Origin: Cafeteria roenbergensis
Taxonomy: Eukaryota > Sar > Bigyra > Bicosoecida > Cafeteriaceae
Assembly: GCA_008330645.1 (NCBI GenBank)
Contig: VLTN01000017.1
Coordinates: forward strand, 186,001-250,000
Direction of reading: 5' to 3'
Length of the DNA: 64,000 nucleotides
Made by a program: the position numbers and the translations under genes. Below the pieces are notes generated by a model. It made no database searches. It was not told the origin of the DNA and worked only from the letters and a program-made list of their open reading frames with translations. This document shows, piece after piece, positions 10,401-21,902 of the stretch (positions within the stretch are counted from its first letter, which is position 1; each line of letters begins with the position of its first letter).

Positions 10401-13400
10401 GGCATCCCCGCTCGGCACAGCCGCATCCCTCTCCCAGGCGGCCCTTCCAGGCCTGCTGCAGCTGGGCGCAGGAGCACTGCGGATCCAGACAGGGTCGGCT
10501 TCAGCTCCAGGCGGTCAGTCGCGTGGGCGTCGCGCCCGCCGATCGGCCCGCGGCGCCGGGGCCATGGCCTTGGCACGGCGCAGCAGTAGCAGCGGCAGCA
10601 GCCTCCCCAACGGCCCCGACGACGCAGACGACGCCGTGGACATCCCGAGGCGACGCAGGGTCAGCCGGCTGCTGGGGTGGGCCGCGCGCGCCCTGGAGGT
10701 CAGACGGCGAGCGATGCACCTGGCAACGTGCCCTGCTCTACGAGGCAGTGACTCTGCAGGGGTGGGGGCGCGACCCTGCGCGGCCTGTGATTCGGCAAGC
10801 TCTGCAGCTCCAGCAACCGCCGACGTTGCTGGTCGGGGCGCGGCTGCGACTGAGCGCCGTGAGGGCGGAGGAGCCAACGGCGGCGCCGAGAGGGAGGCCA
10901 GCAGCTGGCTAGCTGGTGCTGGCTCTGCTGGCTCGGCCAGGAGCGAAGACGAGGACGCGGCCAGCGTGCTGTCGTCCATCGCAGACTTGTCGGACCGACT
11001 TTTTGCCCACGCGACCGGCTTTGACGCGCAGCGTGGCCCAAGCGACAGCCGTGGCGCGGCGCGAGCCGACGGCGGTGGAGGTCGACGCCGGGCCGCTGGA
11101 GCGGGCGCGGGCGCCGGCGCTGACCTCCGATCCGACTGGGCCGGCCAGCCTGGCGCGAGCCGGCACTCTGCGTCCCCCGACAGGGTCTCGAGAGCCCTGG
11201 GTCTCGTGGCGTTGCCGAGCCCCGGCGTGCTGGCGAGCCGGCTGAGCGATGAGGCCGCGATCCTGCGGCTGCGCCAGGCGGTGCTGGGCACTCAAGCCCC
11301 GCCAGTCCGTGCCGCGCGCCGGTCAGGCGGCGACCTTGGCACCAGCACCGCCCGCGGGCCCGATGAGGCGGGCCCTGCCGCGCGGGAGCGGCGCCAGGAG
11401 GCGCCCGGCGCATCATGGATCGCTGGGCTGGCGGCCGAGCTCGGCTGGGAGGACGTCGAGCGCGGTTCCTCCCTAGCGGCCGCCGCTGAAGCCGGAGAGC
11501 GCGGTGGACGCGCTGACGACCACGCTGGGGCACACGACATCAGCGGTGACGACGACGACCACGACGACGACCACGACGATGACGACCACGACGACGACGA
11601 CGGCAGCGACCTCAGCAGCTCAGAGGACTCGTTCGAGGAGCTGGATGCAGCTGATGACGACGACGACGGTCCGGGACACGAGTCCGGGGAGTCCATTTTG
11701 CGGAGGCTCGCGCAGGCAGCGGCGCGGGCGGGGCGCGCGGAGGAGGTGGCCAGACTGGTGGGGGCGGGTCGGCGAGGCGGCCCCGAAGGGCACCGGGCCG
11801 TGCAACGCGGGGCAGCGCACCGCTCGCGAGTGCGCGGCTCTGCGCCTATCGACGTGGTGGTGGGGCCATCCGCTGCCGACTTTGACATGCCGGGCTTGTT
11901 CGTGGACAGTGGCGACGACGATCTGCTGGAGGACGACGAGGAAGACTATGACGAGGAGGGGAGCGCGGGTCGAGACGCCGAGTCCGTGGTCTCAGGAGAC
12001 ATTCCCGTTCTTGGCGAGCCGCTCCTGGACATGCTTCCGCAGGTGGTCGGCGAGGACGGAGAGGTCATGCGACTGATGGAGGCGCATCGGCGGGGCGAGC
12101 GCGCTGGGCGGACTGTCGCCCGGCCGCTGGTCCTGCCGGGCAGACTGCGCCCGATGGGGGAGACGCTCGCAGCTGCAGCGTCGGAGGCGCCCGGGCGGGC
12201 AGGCGGGGCGGGCAACGCGAGGCGGGGGCGCCGCACGCACGCCCGGTCTCTGGCTCACGCAATCCCGCTCCCCGAGGATGTGCCGCTGCCGCCAGCGGCA
12301 ACCCCAGGGGTGCTCTCGGTGTGCGGCCCGGCCGGCCCCAGCGCCGCCGCCGCTCACTCATCAGCAGAAGCAGCAGGGACACTGGCTCCCGCCGCGACGA
12401 TGACTGAGGCAGCGACCAGCGCGGCGCCGGCGGCAGCATGGGTGCGCTCCGCCTTGTCGACTTGGCCAGAGTGGTCGCCGGACGCTGCGTCGCAGCCGCC
12501 ACCCGCGCAGCTGCAGCGCGCGGCTCTCACGGCCCTCGACCAGTGCCTGACGGGCGCCTGGGACCGGCACCTGGCCGACGAGTGCGAGGCGCCCAGCGCC
12601 AATCCCCGCTCTCTCAAGCCTCTCGCGTCACTGCTGAGCTTCGCCGACGTCGTGACAGTGCTCAAGGCGACTCTGGGCCTGCGGTGCAGCATTCGCCAGC
12701 GGCTCTTGGACAGAGACTTCGATGGTGCCGCGGGGCTGCTGCTCAGCAGAGTGCCGTTCCTCGCGGGGCGCATGGTGGCCGGCATCGTGGCCGAGGGCGC
12801 CGCCGCTCCGGCTGGCCCGCGGCCGAGGGGAGCGGGCGGCCTCCTCCTCGTCAGGCTGGCCTGTGCGGCCGTGCTCCAGCGAGCAGCCAAGTCAGCGGAT
12901 TTCGGGAGCTGCTTTGCAGAGCTTGCGAGGCGAGTGGGGCCCATGGTCGGCGCCATCGAGCAGGGCTCGCCAGACCACCTGCATGCGAGCGTGGCACTGT
13001 CGGAGGCCGTCGAGGCCCTTGCGTGGGCCAGTGGCGGCTCTGGTGGCAGCCACAACGGCAAGCTTGAGGCTGCCCTTCGCTCTGCAACCGACGTGCAGTC
13101 CCTCGCAGACCAGTGCAACCGGACTGTTGTGAACGGGTTCGTCATGCTCCGCGCGCAGCGCAGGCTTGCCGACGCGGTGGGCGCCACCGGACGGGCGCAC
13201 CGCCGACGGCGTCGCGATGCGGTGGCCACAGCGGCGGCGCTGCAGCGGGCCAGCGCGCGGGTCTTGCCCTGGGGGCAGGCCGCGCAAGCGGCGGAGGCGG
13301 GCAGCGCGGCGGCGTTCGCCATGTCCGAACCACTGGACGCAGCCGACGTGCCGCATGCTCACGGCCACGGCAGCGTGCCGGCTTGCGTCGGGGCGGTGTC

Positions 13401-13683
13401 GTCGTCGCGCTCTCCCGGCGCCCCGGTCGGAGCCGGCCGGCGGACGCTCACTGCAGATGCCGCTCCGGCGCCGCGAGCGCCGAGACTGGCGGAAGCGGCG
13501 CTGACCCTGCATTTGATGCGATGGCCGGCTCGGATCGAGGGGCCTCTGCCCACTTCCGCGTTGGAGCGGGCGGTGAAGCACACGGTGCTGGTTCGCCACC
13601 TGCTCTGGGTGGCGAGCGGCTGCCGCGGGCCCCGGTTCGCCATTCCCACGGCCGAGGAAGCGGCGCTGGCGCTCGCCGCCTAG
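7433..13683 (+). CDS. RanBP9/RanBP10-like (GID1-type) subunit of the CTLH E3 ubiquitin ligase
   Basis: Exons 7433-7632, 7882-8177 and 8396-13683 (donors GTGAGC, GTGAGG) join in phase to 1927 residues. Order: SPRY domain about 10-215, including YFEI, ASIGLV, GDTVGC and FFTKNG; LisH at about 228-252 (SASLVQQYLLFQGHTAAL), directly after SPRY as in RanBP9; then about 1,300 residues of low-complexity Ser/Ala/Gly; a C-terminal CTLH-like helix pair around residue 1600 (SIRQRLLDRDFDGAAGLLL) and a CRA-like end (LLLVRLACAAVLQRA). Animal and plant RanBP9 homologues are about 400-730 residues, so this one is greatly expanded. An Asp/His run near residue 1216-1240 is striking. In the family this subunit scaffolds the multi-subunit GID/CTLH ubiquitin ligase. 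The SPRY-LisH identification is firm; the C-terminal domain calls are weaker. Confidence 0.85.
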
Positions 13684-13927
13684 GCCCGCAAGCGCAAACG
13701 CCCCCCCCCCCCCCGTCCCCTGTGCGCGATCGCCCGGCCGCGTGTGACGCGGCCTGAGAGCCCCAGCGAGCCTGCGCCCGCGCGCCCCGTTCGCAAAACC
13801 GACGCCACCACGACGGCAGCAAAAACCGTCGGTCGATCGCAGCCGCCAAACGTCAACCGCCGAAGCCTCTGCGCGCTGCAAGGAAAGGCCGCCGGCCGAG
13901 CCACGTCAGCCACCACTCGTGCTCGCC

Positions 13928-16282
13928 ATGGCAGGCCGGTCCTCCAGCTCCGCGCGCGTGCGCTCGGCTCCCAAGGCTGACTCGCATGCAGGCGTCGCCA
14001 CCAAGGCTGGCTCGCGGCCGCGGCTCGGCGCTCGCTCCCGAACGACCGCGTGCGGCGCCGCCGTCAGCCTGGGCATCGTGCTGGCAGCGTGCGCGGCCGC
14101 CCTGGTCCAGTACGACGAGTGCTCCCGCGACTTTGCCATGAGCTTGCTGGCCAAGGCGCAGGCGAACCCCGTCGTTGTGGCCCTGGCCGCATCGACTCTG
14201 GCGTTCGCCGCGCTGGCCGTCCATTTCTGGGCCGAGGCCCGCGGCGGCGTGTGGAAGGCCTTCAAGGTCTCCATCATCGGCTCCCTCGTGGCCGTTCCCG
14301 GCATCAAGGGCGCAGTGGACGGCGTTATGACCTCGATGATCAAGGATCTCGAGGACGAGATGCTCGGCAGCGTCAAAGAGGAGGAGCGCGTGCGCGCGTT
14401 GCCCGACAAGGGCATGAGCGCCGAGCTCGTCATGGCCACCATCGAGGCCGCGGCGGCCAAGGACAAGCACCACTGGGCATCCGGCAAGCTGTCCGGCACT
14501 GTCTACCACGGCGGCGACGACTTGTCGAAGATCATTGCAGTGAGACCAATCTCTCGGGCACATCGCAGCTCACGCAGGCCCACCCAGGCCGCTCCCTCGC
14601 CTCCGCCTGCCGCGGCGCGCGATCGGCACTAGGCCTCCCCAGCTGTTCTGGGCATTCGGGCGCTCCAGCCGTCTCGCGCCACCGCAGGGGCCCGGCCGCG
14701 AGCTCTCAGATTCGCTCCCCAAGAACAATGCCTTGCTTGCTTTCGCGCAGTCGGCCATCTCCAAGTTCGCGCTCTCCAACCCCTTGCACCCATCCAGCTT
14801 CCCGTCGGTTCGGAAGATGGACGCGGAGATTGTGGCCATGACCCTCTCGCTGTTCAACCCGACTGCGGAGTGCTGCGGCACCACCACCTCGGGCGGCACC
14901 GAGTCCATCCTGCTCGCCTGCCTGGCCTACCGCGACCGCGCCCGCGCCGTCCGGGGCGTGACGGAGCCCGAGATGATCATCCCCGAGACCGCGCACGCCG
15001 CGTTCGTCAAGGGCGCTCACTACTTTGGCATCAAGCCCGTCTATGTGCCCGTGGACCAGACGACGTTCACGGTGTCGCCTGACGCCGTGCGCGCGCGCGT
15101 CACCTCCAACACCGTGATGATCATCGGCTCGGCTCCCAGCTTCCCCCAGGGCGTCGTTGACCCCATCCCGTGAGCCGGCGTTCCCGCTGGGCAGGCCCGC
15201 GACCGCGGCCGGGGTTGCCACGCCAGGAGTCCCTCGCTTGGCTTGCCGCGCATCGCCGCGCATCGCCGCCCCGCCTGCCCGACGCCGCGCGATGCCCGCG
15301 CGCCCTTGCGTGCCTCCGCAGAGAGCTTGCGGCCATCGCCAAGGAGGCGGACGCGGGCCTGCACGTGGACTGCTGCCTGGGCTCGTACATGATGCCCTTC
15401 GCGCGCTCCGTCGGCGGCCGGGACATCCCCGACTTCGACTTCAGGTGAGGCCGGAGGCAGCTCGCACGGCGGGCAACGCGGGGTCGCTTGCCATCCCAGC
15501 GCGAGTGGGCGCGGCCCGGCTGCGAGCGCTGTCGCCTGAGTTCTCTCTGTCTCTCTCTCTCTCTGGCCTCCCCGCCCCCCACTCCCGACTGCCGGCGCTG
15601 CTCTGGCCCCGCCCGCCCCGTTTCCCGCAGCGTGGACGGCGTGACGTCCATCAGCTGCGACACCCACAAGTACGGCTTCGCCCCGAAGGGCTCCTCCGTG
15701 ATCATGTGGCGCAACAACACCTGGCGCCACCACCAGTACTTCTCCTACACCGACTGGACCGGCGGCATCTACGCCACGGCCACCCTCGCTGGCTCCCGCC
15801 CCGGCGCCAACCTGGCCGGCACGTGGGCCGTCCTCATGCACATGGGCCGCGACGGCTACGAGGCAGCCGCCAGGGCCATCTTCAAGGGCGCCGACGAGGT
15901 CGCCGAAGGCGTCAGGAACATTCCCGGAATCGTCCAGCTGGGCAGCACCGACCACGCCGTCGTGGCCTTTGCCGCGGACCCCGACGCGCCCGGCACCCCC
16001 GTGAACATCTACAAGGTGTCCACGGCCATGGCCAAGCGCGGCTGGGAGCTCAACGCCCTGCAGAAGCCAGCGTGCGTGCACCTTTGCGTCACCTACGCCA
16101 ACGCCGGCATGGCCAAGGAGTTCGTTGAGGACCTCGAGGAGTGCGTCTCGCGCGTCCGCAAGAACCCGGAGGACTTCAAGGGCGGCGCGGCCGCCATGTA
16201 CGGCTCCAGCACGGCCATGGCGCCCCCCGGCATGCTCCACGAGGTGGCCTCCCTCTTCCTCGACACCATGTACAAGGCATGA
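13928..16282 (+). CDS. Sphingosine-1-phosphate lyase (PLP-dependent)
   Basis: Four exons, 13928-14539, 14688-15169, 15322-15444 and 15631-16282, join in phase to 622 residues. The enzyme cleaves long-chain-base 1-phosphates to a fatty aldehyde and phosphoethanolamine, the exit step of sphingolipid breakdown, at the ER membrane. Hallmarks: NPLHPSSFPSVRKMDAEI, TSGGTESI, the aspartate region GLHVDCCLGSYMM, and the PLP lysine K419 in SCDTHKYGFAPKG; TDWTGGIYATATLAGSRPG follows as in animal enzymes. Two hydrophobic segments near residues 45-60 and 80-95 fit an N-terminal membrane anchor. Length matches the family (about 545-600) with a slightly longer N-terminus. CCATGG context supports the start. 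Confidence 0.95.
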
Positions 16283-16721
16283 GCGGCCGACCCCCCACTC
16301 CCTCCCACTCACTCCCTCTCTCTCTCTCGCTCATGCACGCACACCCTGCGGTGGTACGCCAGCCTTGCCGCAGCGTGTGGCGCAAACCGGCCGCCGCCCT
16401 GCCCGCGCTCGCACTCGCGCCCTCCCACCGCACGCGCCTTGGCTTGCGCCGGCACCATTGCGCGGCTGGCTCTGGGCGACCTGCCAGCGTGAGTGGGCCG
16501 CCGTGGCGCGCCGCTGGACCTGCCCTGCAAGCGCGCTGCCTCTGAACGAGTCTGCCCCACCACGGCCCTACGCTCCCAACGCAATCGCGGACGTGAACAA
16601 ACCCTCACACACACACACGCACGCACGCACCACGCGTGCAGTCAGCCGAGCCAGCAGCGCGTCTGCATGCCGACCGCCTTCCCGGGCCAGCCCCTCGCTC
16701 GCCAGCCCGCTCGGCGATGGG
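16283..16721. other. Intergenic between convergent genes; CT- and CA/CG-repeats
   Basis: Contains a CT-dinucleotide run at about 16312-16332 and a CACA/CACG run at about 16602-16633. No coding signal; it should hold the 3' ends of the S1P lyase gene and the minus-strand unknown gene. Confidence 0.6.
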
Positions 16722-18986
16722 TCACTCGTCGTCCGTCTCGATGCGTGGGTCCTCCACGGTGGTCTCGCTGTTGGCCCCGCTCTCCTCGGGTGCCCCCACG
16801 TGCAAGGTGGCGCCCTCGCGGGTCCGGCCGACCACCGGCCGGCGCGCGCGCAAAGCGGCAGCCACGGCCTCTGCCGCGCTCATGCCTCGGCGGGCCGCGC
16901 CTCCGTGGCGCACGTCGAGTTCGATCGCGGCCAGGACGCTCGAGGCGGCGCCAGCAGCTGCCGACGGGGTTGACGCTGCGAGGGCAGTGGCAGCGCCGCC
17001 GAACGCCCCGCGCGCGGCCGCCTCTGCCCGAGCCGTCCGGGCGACGAGCACGGCGCAGGCGGGCGAGTGCTTCGCCGCGTCAGCGGCGGCGCGCTCCCGC
17101 CGCCGAGCTGCCTTGGCCCCCGGTTCTCCGCGCCGGGCTCTCCGCCCGCTGCCGGCTGCGCCTGGTCCTCTCCCGGGCAGCTCGGCCGACGGCTCTACCG
17201 CGCGGCTGGCGAGCCCGAGGAACTGAGCGACACCCTGGGCGACGCGCCGATGGAACGGCGACGACAGACGGAGCTCCAGCCAGTCAGCGGTTTCGCCTGC
17301 AGCGCCCGCGCCGCCGTCAGCGGCGTCCACCTCCCTGCCCCGGTGGCGAGCGCGGGCGGTTGAAGCAACGCTTTCGGCGTCGGCGTCGGCGCCGCCGTCG
17401 CTGGCGTCGTCCTCCGCACCGGCTAGGGCCTCGTCGCCCGCACCGAGTGCGCCTGGGGGGCCCACGAGCTCTGAGCCCAGCTGCACCGCCGGCACAGCGC
17501 GCGACACTGCGCTCCCGCTGGGGGTGGCGGCAGCCGTAGGCACCTGTTCGGCCAAGCCGCCGGCGAGCGCGCCGCCCCGTTCCGCGCTGCCGGGAGCGAT
17601 GCCTTCGCCAGTGGCCGCGCCGGCCGCGTCGCTCTCATCGTCCGAGCTGTCGATGTGGCCGCGGCTGGCGTGCTCGCCGGCCATGCCGAAGGCCGAGGAG
17701 CTGGCCACCACACCGCCGCCAGCAGCCCCAGCGCCGCCTGCAGTCTTGCGCCGCCGGCGAGTGCCGGCTTCGGCACCCGCCGCGGCGCCGGCGGCCGTCG
17801 CCGGTGCGCCCGAGGTCGAGCCCTCCGCTGAGGCAACTGCTCCCGCCCCAGCCGCCGCCCCGAGCGCCGTGGAGGCACCCCCAGGGGCGCCGTACTTGCT
17901 GGGCGACCGTGCCCCCCCCAGCATCGCGGCCGCCGAACCGCCGAGCGCGGCTGCTGACCCGGTGGCCGGCGAGTGCGCCGGGCCGCCCGCCGGACGGAGC
18001 TTCCCTCGTCCGAGCACCGCTGCCTCGAACGCCTCCAGGTCGGTCGCGGGGGGCGGCACGCGCGCCGCCTCGGCCAGAGGGGGCCCCGGAACGACCCTGG
18101 CGGGGCGGCCAAGCGCAGCTCGCAGCGCCCTGCCATAGCCCAACCCGCCCCTCGCTGGGCGGCCCGTGCACGCAAAGCAGCGCAGCATCGTCTCCAGCTC
18201 TGCAATCAGGGCAGAGCCGTCCTCCTTCCCCGGGTCCGGGCCTGCCCCGGACGCAGCGGGCGCGCTGTCGGCCGCGGCGGCGGCCACGCCACCGTCGCTC
18301 GACGCTTCGGGATCGCCATGGGCAGGCCCCTGGAAGGGGGCCGCCGGCTGCGCGACGCAGCGGGAAGACGAGGCAGCAACCAGGTCCGAGCGCAGACGCT
18401 TGTCCACGCGCGCCCACATGGCGCGGGAGGCAGCGGCGCGCGCCTCGGCGGGCGACGCCGCGGCCGCCGCAGCCTGCGCGACCCGCTCCAGAGCTGCGGC
18501 GCCCTCGCCCCGCGGCTCGCGGAGGTGGGAGCCCCGCAAGGCCGTGCGCGACAGTGCGTGGCCGTGGCCCTTGGGCGCGGCGGGGGCGGCCAGCGCCCCG
18601 CGACGAAAGTCCTTGGCGAGCAGCGACAATTCAAGTTTGCGGTCCGGGTCGCTCGCGAGCTCGGCCATGGTTTCCGTCAGAACCCTGGACGCCCCGGAGC
18701 CGCGAACGCTGCTCAGGGCGCTGCTGCCGGGCCGGGTGCTCCGTGAGTCGAGGCCTGCTTCCGCGAGCCGGCGCTCAAGCACGCGCGAGAGGGCCTTGAG
18801 ACGAACTTCGCCTGCCACGCGACTGGTCTTGCGGCGGCCCATGCACGCACGCGGCGCCACGACATCGTCCATCCACGTGCTGCTGGGGTCGACCCGCGCA
18901 CGGGAAGTCGCTGACACGTCTCGCTCGCGCCGCCGAGGCCTCGGGGCCAGTCCGGCGGTGAGCGGGCGCAGCGCAGCCTCTTCCAT
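16722..18986 (-). CDS. Uncharacterised 754-residue disordered protein
   Basis: A single long open frame ends at 16722. I place the start at 18986 (MEEAALRPLTAG); the frame stays open upstream to 19295, so a longer N-terminus is possible. The N-terminal 250 residues are basic and partly helical (KTSRVAGEVRLKALSRVLERRL); the rest is Ala/Gly/Ser-rich with short acidic patches. One conserved-looking stretch holds an isolated CFAC (LIAELETMLRCFACTG) around residues 260-275. No known domain, signal peptide or membrane helix. Absence of frame breaks over 2.2 kb, with coding-like codon use, supports a real gene. Function unknown. Confidence 0.55.
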   Translation of the reverse strand: MEEAALRPLTAGLAPRPRRRERDVSATSRARVDPSSTWMDDVVAPRACMGRRKTSRVAGEVRLKALSRVLERRLAEAGLDSRSTRPGSSALSSVRGSGASRVLTETMAELASDPDRKLELSLLAKDFRRGALAAPAAPKGHGHALSRTALRGSHLREPRGEGAAALERVAQAAAAAASPAEARAAASRAMWARVDKRLRSDLVAASSSRCVAQPAAPFQGPAHGDPEASSDGGVAAAAADSAPAASGAGPDPGKEDGSALIAELETMLRCFACTGRPARGGLGYGRALRAALGRPARVVPGPPLAEAARVPPPATDLEAFEAAVLGRGKLRPAGGPAHSPATGSAAALGGSAAAMLGGARSPSKYGAPGGASTALGAAAGAGAVASAEGSTSGAPATAAGAAAGAEAGTRRRRKTAGGAGAAGGGVVASSSAFGMAGEHASRGHIDSSDDESDAAGAATGEGIAPGSAERGGALAGGLAEQVPTAAATPSGSAVSRAVPAVQLGSELVGPPGALGAGDEALAGAEDDASDGGADADAESVASTARARHRGREVDAADGGAGAAGETADWLELRLSSPFHRRVAQGVAQFLGLASRAVEPSAELPGRGPGAAGSGRRARRGEPGAKAARRRERAAADAAKHSPACAVLVARTARAEAAARGAFGGAATALAASTPSAAAGAASSVLAAIELDVRHGGAARRGMSAAEAVAAALRARRPVVGRTREGATLHVGAPEESGANSETTVEDPRIETDDE

Positions 18987-19886
18987 CAAGACGCTCCTTG
19001 ACCCTGGGCTGCACGGCACACGTTCCGAGTGCCCGGCCTGGGCTGCGAGAAGTGGCGTGCCGCGCTCAGACCGCCCCCGTTGGCGGAACGCTTCTCGGCC
19101 CAAAATTTTCACACGCGGCGAAAGCAGAGCCCCGGCCGGCGACCATCCCCCAAGCTGCTCGGCCTGTGATGCGCGCCCTCCCCTCGCCGAGAGGCGCGCA
19201 TCCCTGCCATGAGGCGCGTGGGCCCTTGGCGGTACGCGCCGCCCTGCGCCGTTTTGATTGGGTACCCGGAGCGCGCTGCCAGCTGACACTGTCACAGCAA
19301 CTCTTGAGGGGATGATCCTCGGCAGGCTCTTCCCAAGAATTGCCCGGCCTGCCTGAGGTCCTCAGCTTGCCGCACGCGCGCGCCGCTGGGGCTTCACGGC
19401 GCCCAGACGGTGTGGGGCACGGGCGGAACGGGCTGCGTTGCCGCCTCGGGCTGCGGGGCATGGGCGGCCACGACAAATCTTGTCCGGGCCATCGGCAGCC
19501 GGGGGCACCACGTCAGCGTGCCAGGCGCGGGCGCGCGGCCACAAGCGTCGCTGCGCTTGCGCGGGGCACCCAACCTTGGGATGCTCGCTTCTGTTCCGCA
19601 TGTCTGCGCGCCCGAGCCGCCCCGTCGCGCCCATGCCGAGCAGCTGCGTCGAGCCGGGCCATTGCTGTGACGCTGGCGTCACCGACTTCAGTTGCTCTGC
19701 CGGGTTCAAGTTGGCGCATCCCGTGACTCTCGGCCACCGCTAGCAGGCCCTTGCCGTCCAGCGAGCCGGGATCTGCGCGGTCGCCCGCGGAGCTAGAGTT
19801 TGCGGGGCCCAGCCGTGCGGCAAGCGTGCCCAGCCGAGGCACTCCACCGGCGCTGCCTGCCGCCAACCACGCAGCTCGCGCAAACC
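18987..19886. other. Intergenic between divergent genes
   Basis: About 900 bp holding the promoters of the minus-strand unknown gene and the acyltransferase gene. Several overlapping open frames exist on both strands but none shows a recognisable domain. A small upstream exon for either gene cannot be excluded. Confidence 0.4.
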
Positions 19887-21902
19887 ATGAGCGCTCTGCA
19901 AGACGGTTTGCGCCGCCGTGCCAACGCTGCGCAAAGCGGCCAGAACGGGACGCAGTCGAGTGGGGGCTCTCGCCCGGCTGATGCGGCTGCGCTGGAGGGC
20001 AAGCCGAGCGGGCCCACAACGTTCTTGGGCTCGTTGGATGGCCTGCGCGCCGCTGCCGCCCTGGCCATCGCCGCCTTCCACGGCGTTTGCTGGGCCGTGA
20101 TGCTGCTGCGAAACCAAGAGTCGCGCCGCATGCTTGGCGCCTGGGGAGGCGCGTCGCTGTACATCGTGGTGGACCTGTTTCTGGCGCTGACCGGATTCTT
20201 GGCGGCGCTGCCGCTGCTCAAGCCTAAGCCCTCCCCGGCGCCTCGCGGCGCGCCGTCGCGGCCCAAGGAGGAGTCGTTCCTGGCGTGCCTGGAATGCTGC
20301 GGCCTTAGGCTGGCGCCCCTCCGGCGCAAGTTCTGGCGCATCATGCCCCCGTACATGCTGGTCCTTGGCATGGGCGCCCTACTGTTCCACGACAACAAGC
20401 AGTGGCCGCGCTCCTACACCAAGTCCGAGGGCCTGCAGCGCCTGAGCGAGCTCTTTGGCCCCGGCAACGACTGGATGGAGGCCTCCCTCCCCACCGCAGC
20501 GGCCAACCTGCTGCACCTGAACAGCATCATCCCCTACGGCGGGTTCCTCATCCACACGTGGTCGCTCGGCGTGCAGTACCTCTTCTGGGTCACCTTCCCC
20601 ACCGTCTGGCACGTCCTCGGCCTCGGCAAGGGCACCCGCCTGCCCGCCCTCGCCCTCGTCATGACCTTCGCTCACGGCGCCTTCCGAATCCTCTGCTGGG
20701 CCAAGCTGCGAACCTTCGGAGGCCCGACCGACGCGTCAGGGTTCTTGCACTTTAGCTTCTACGTGTCATTCGGCGCCCGTTGCTTGCCCATGGTGTACGG
20801 CGCCCTCGCGGCGTGGGTCCTGTACCGAGCGCCGGCCCTCGTTCGCTCGCTGCGCGCCAACACCGCCGTCGGCTGGACGTGCCGCGTCTGCGGCATCGTC
20901 TTCACAGCCATGGGGCTCACCGGCAACGCCCTGTGGGAGAGCAGCTTTGGTCACCCCGAGGAGCACGGCGGCTTGCACCAGGCTCTCTTCTACCTCCTCT
21001 CCAAGCCCGGAGGCACCCTGTGCGCCGCCGCGCTCGCATGGTGGATCCTCGCCGCCGTCGCAGACATTCCCGTGCTCCTGCCCGCGTCGGACCGGCCGGC
21101 AGAGCCGATCGCCGCGGAGGGCTGCCGCGGGTCACCCTCGCCCGGCTCCGAGCCCGGCTCCGAGCCCGAGTCGTGGCTGACCAGAGTCATGTCCAAGGAC
21201 GCCTGGAAGCCCATCAGCGCGGCATCGTACTGGCTCTACCTCATCCACCCCATCGTGTACACCATCGGCATGTCGGCGCCGCACTTCGCCATGCCGCCCT
21301 CGGAGCTGCGGCTGCCAGTGCCCCACGGCTACGGCCTGGCCATCCCGAAGGAGGCCACCACCTTTGAGGGCATGGGCCACCCTCTGTCGGCGGCATCCAT
21401 GCCCACCGTGGCCGCCGTGACCAACGCATCCGTACCCATGGGCTGGGTGCCTTGGGAGGTCGACCACTGGCTCGCGCGCGTGGCCTCCGAGCGCGGGCTG
21501 GAGGCGAAGCCGCACCTGGACATCATCGACCTGAGCGTGGGCGGCTGGCTCGCCATCGCCCTGGGCATTTGGGTGTCGTTCTTGATCGCCTACGGGCTCA
21601 CGAACCTCGTGGAACCGTGGGCGAGGCGGCAGCTCCGGCTGCTGTGGGCCGCGTGCGGCTGCCTGGGGCGCGTGCTGGATGGGGTGGTTGACGTCTACAG
21701 CTTTGCGCTGTTCATTGCCCTCCCTATCCTGCACGTGGCGGTCAACGGGCTGTGGTTCCTCGCCGTGTGGCCAGAGGACGAGGAGGCGATCATCGCGCGG
21801 TTTTCCTCCGAGGCGCAGGGGCGCGCGAACGACGCCAGGCCGCTGCGCACCCAGGAGGAGCTCATGTGGCGCGGCCCGCGCGTGGCGGGAATGCTGGCCT
21901 GA
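19887..21902 (+). CDS. Multi-pass membrane acyltransferase, family 3 (OafA/NRF-6-like)
   Basis: A single exon of 671 residues, starting in a good context (CAAACCATGA). The family signature is at the N-terminus: SLDGLRAAAALAIAAFHG (residues 49-66, with the conserved Arg and His), then YIVVDLFLALTGFLAALPL, then RRKFWRIMPPYMLVLG and IHTWSLGVQYLFW. About ten hydrophobic segments follow, with hydrophilic loops near 115-150 and 420-470, and the C-terminal block SAASYWLYLIHPIVYTIG, typical of the family's last helices. Such proteins move acyl groups from acyl-CoA (often acetyl) to extracytoplasmic sugars or lipids. The acceptor here is unknown. Membrane location is inferred from the helices. Confidence 0.85.
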   Translation: MSALQDGLRRRANAAQSGQNGTQSSGGSRPADAAALEGKPSGPTTFLGSLDGLRAAAALAIAAFHGVCWAVMLLRNQESRRMLGAWGGASLYIVVDLFLALTGFLAALPLLKPKPSPAPRGAPSRPKEESFLACLECCGLRLAPLRRKFWRIMPPYMLVLGMGALLFHDNKQWPRSYTKSEGLQRLSELFGPGNDWMEASLPTAAANLLHLNSIIPYGGFLIHTWSLGVQYLFWVTFPTVWHVLGLGKGTRLPALALVMTFAHGAFRILCWAKLRTFGGPTDASGFLHFSFYVSFGARCLPMVYGALAAWVLYRAPALVRSLRANTAVGWTCRVCGIVFTAMGLTGNALWESSFGHPEEHGGLHQALFYLLSKPGGTLCAAALAWWILAAVADIPVLLPASDRPAEPIAAEGCRGSPSPGSEPGSEPESWLTRVMSKDAWKPISAASYWLYLIHPIVYTIGMSAPHFAMPPSELRLPVPHGYGLAIPKEATTFEGMGHPLSAASMPTVAAVTNASVPMGWVPWEVDHWLARVASERGLEAKPHLDIIDLSVGGWLAIALGIWVSFLIAYGLTNLVEPWARRQLRLLWAACGCLGRVLDGVVDVYSFALFIALPILHVAVNGLWFLAVWPEDEEAIIARFSSEAQGRANDARPLRTQEELMWRGPRVAGMLA

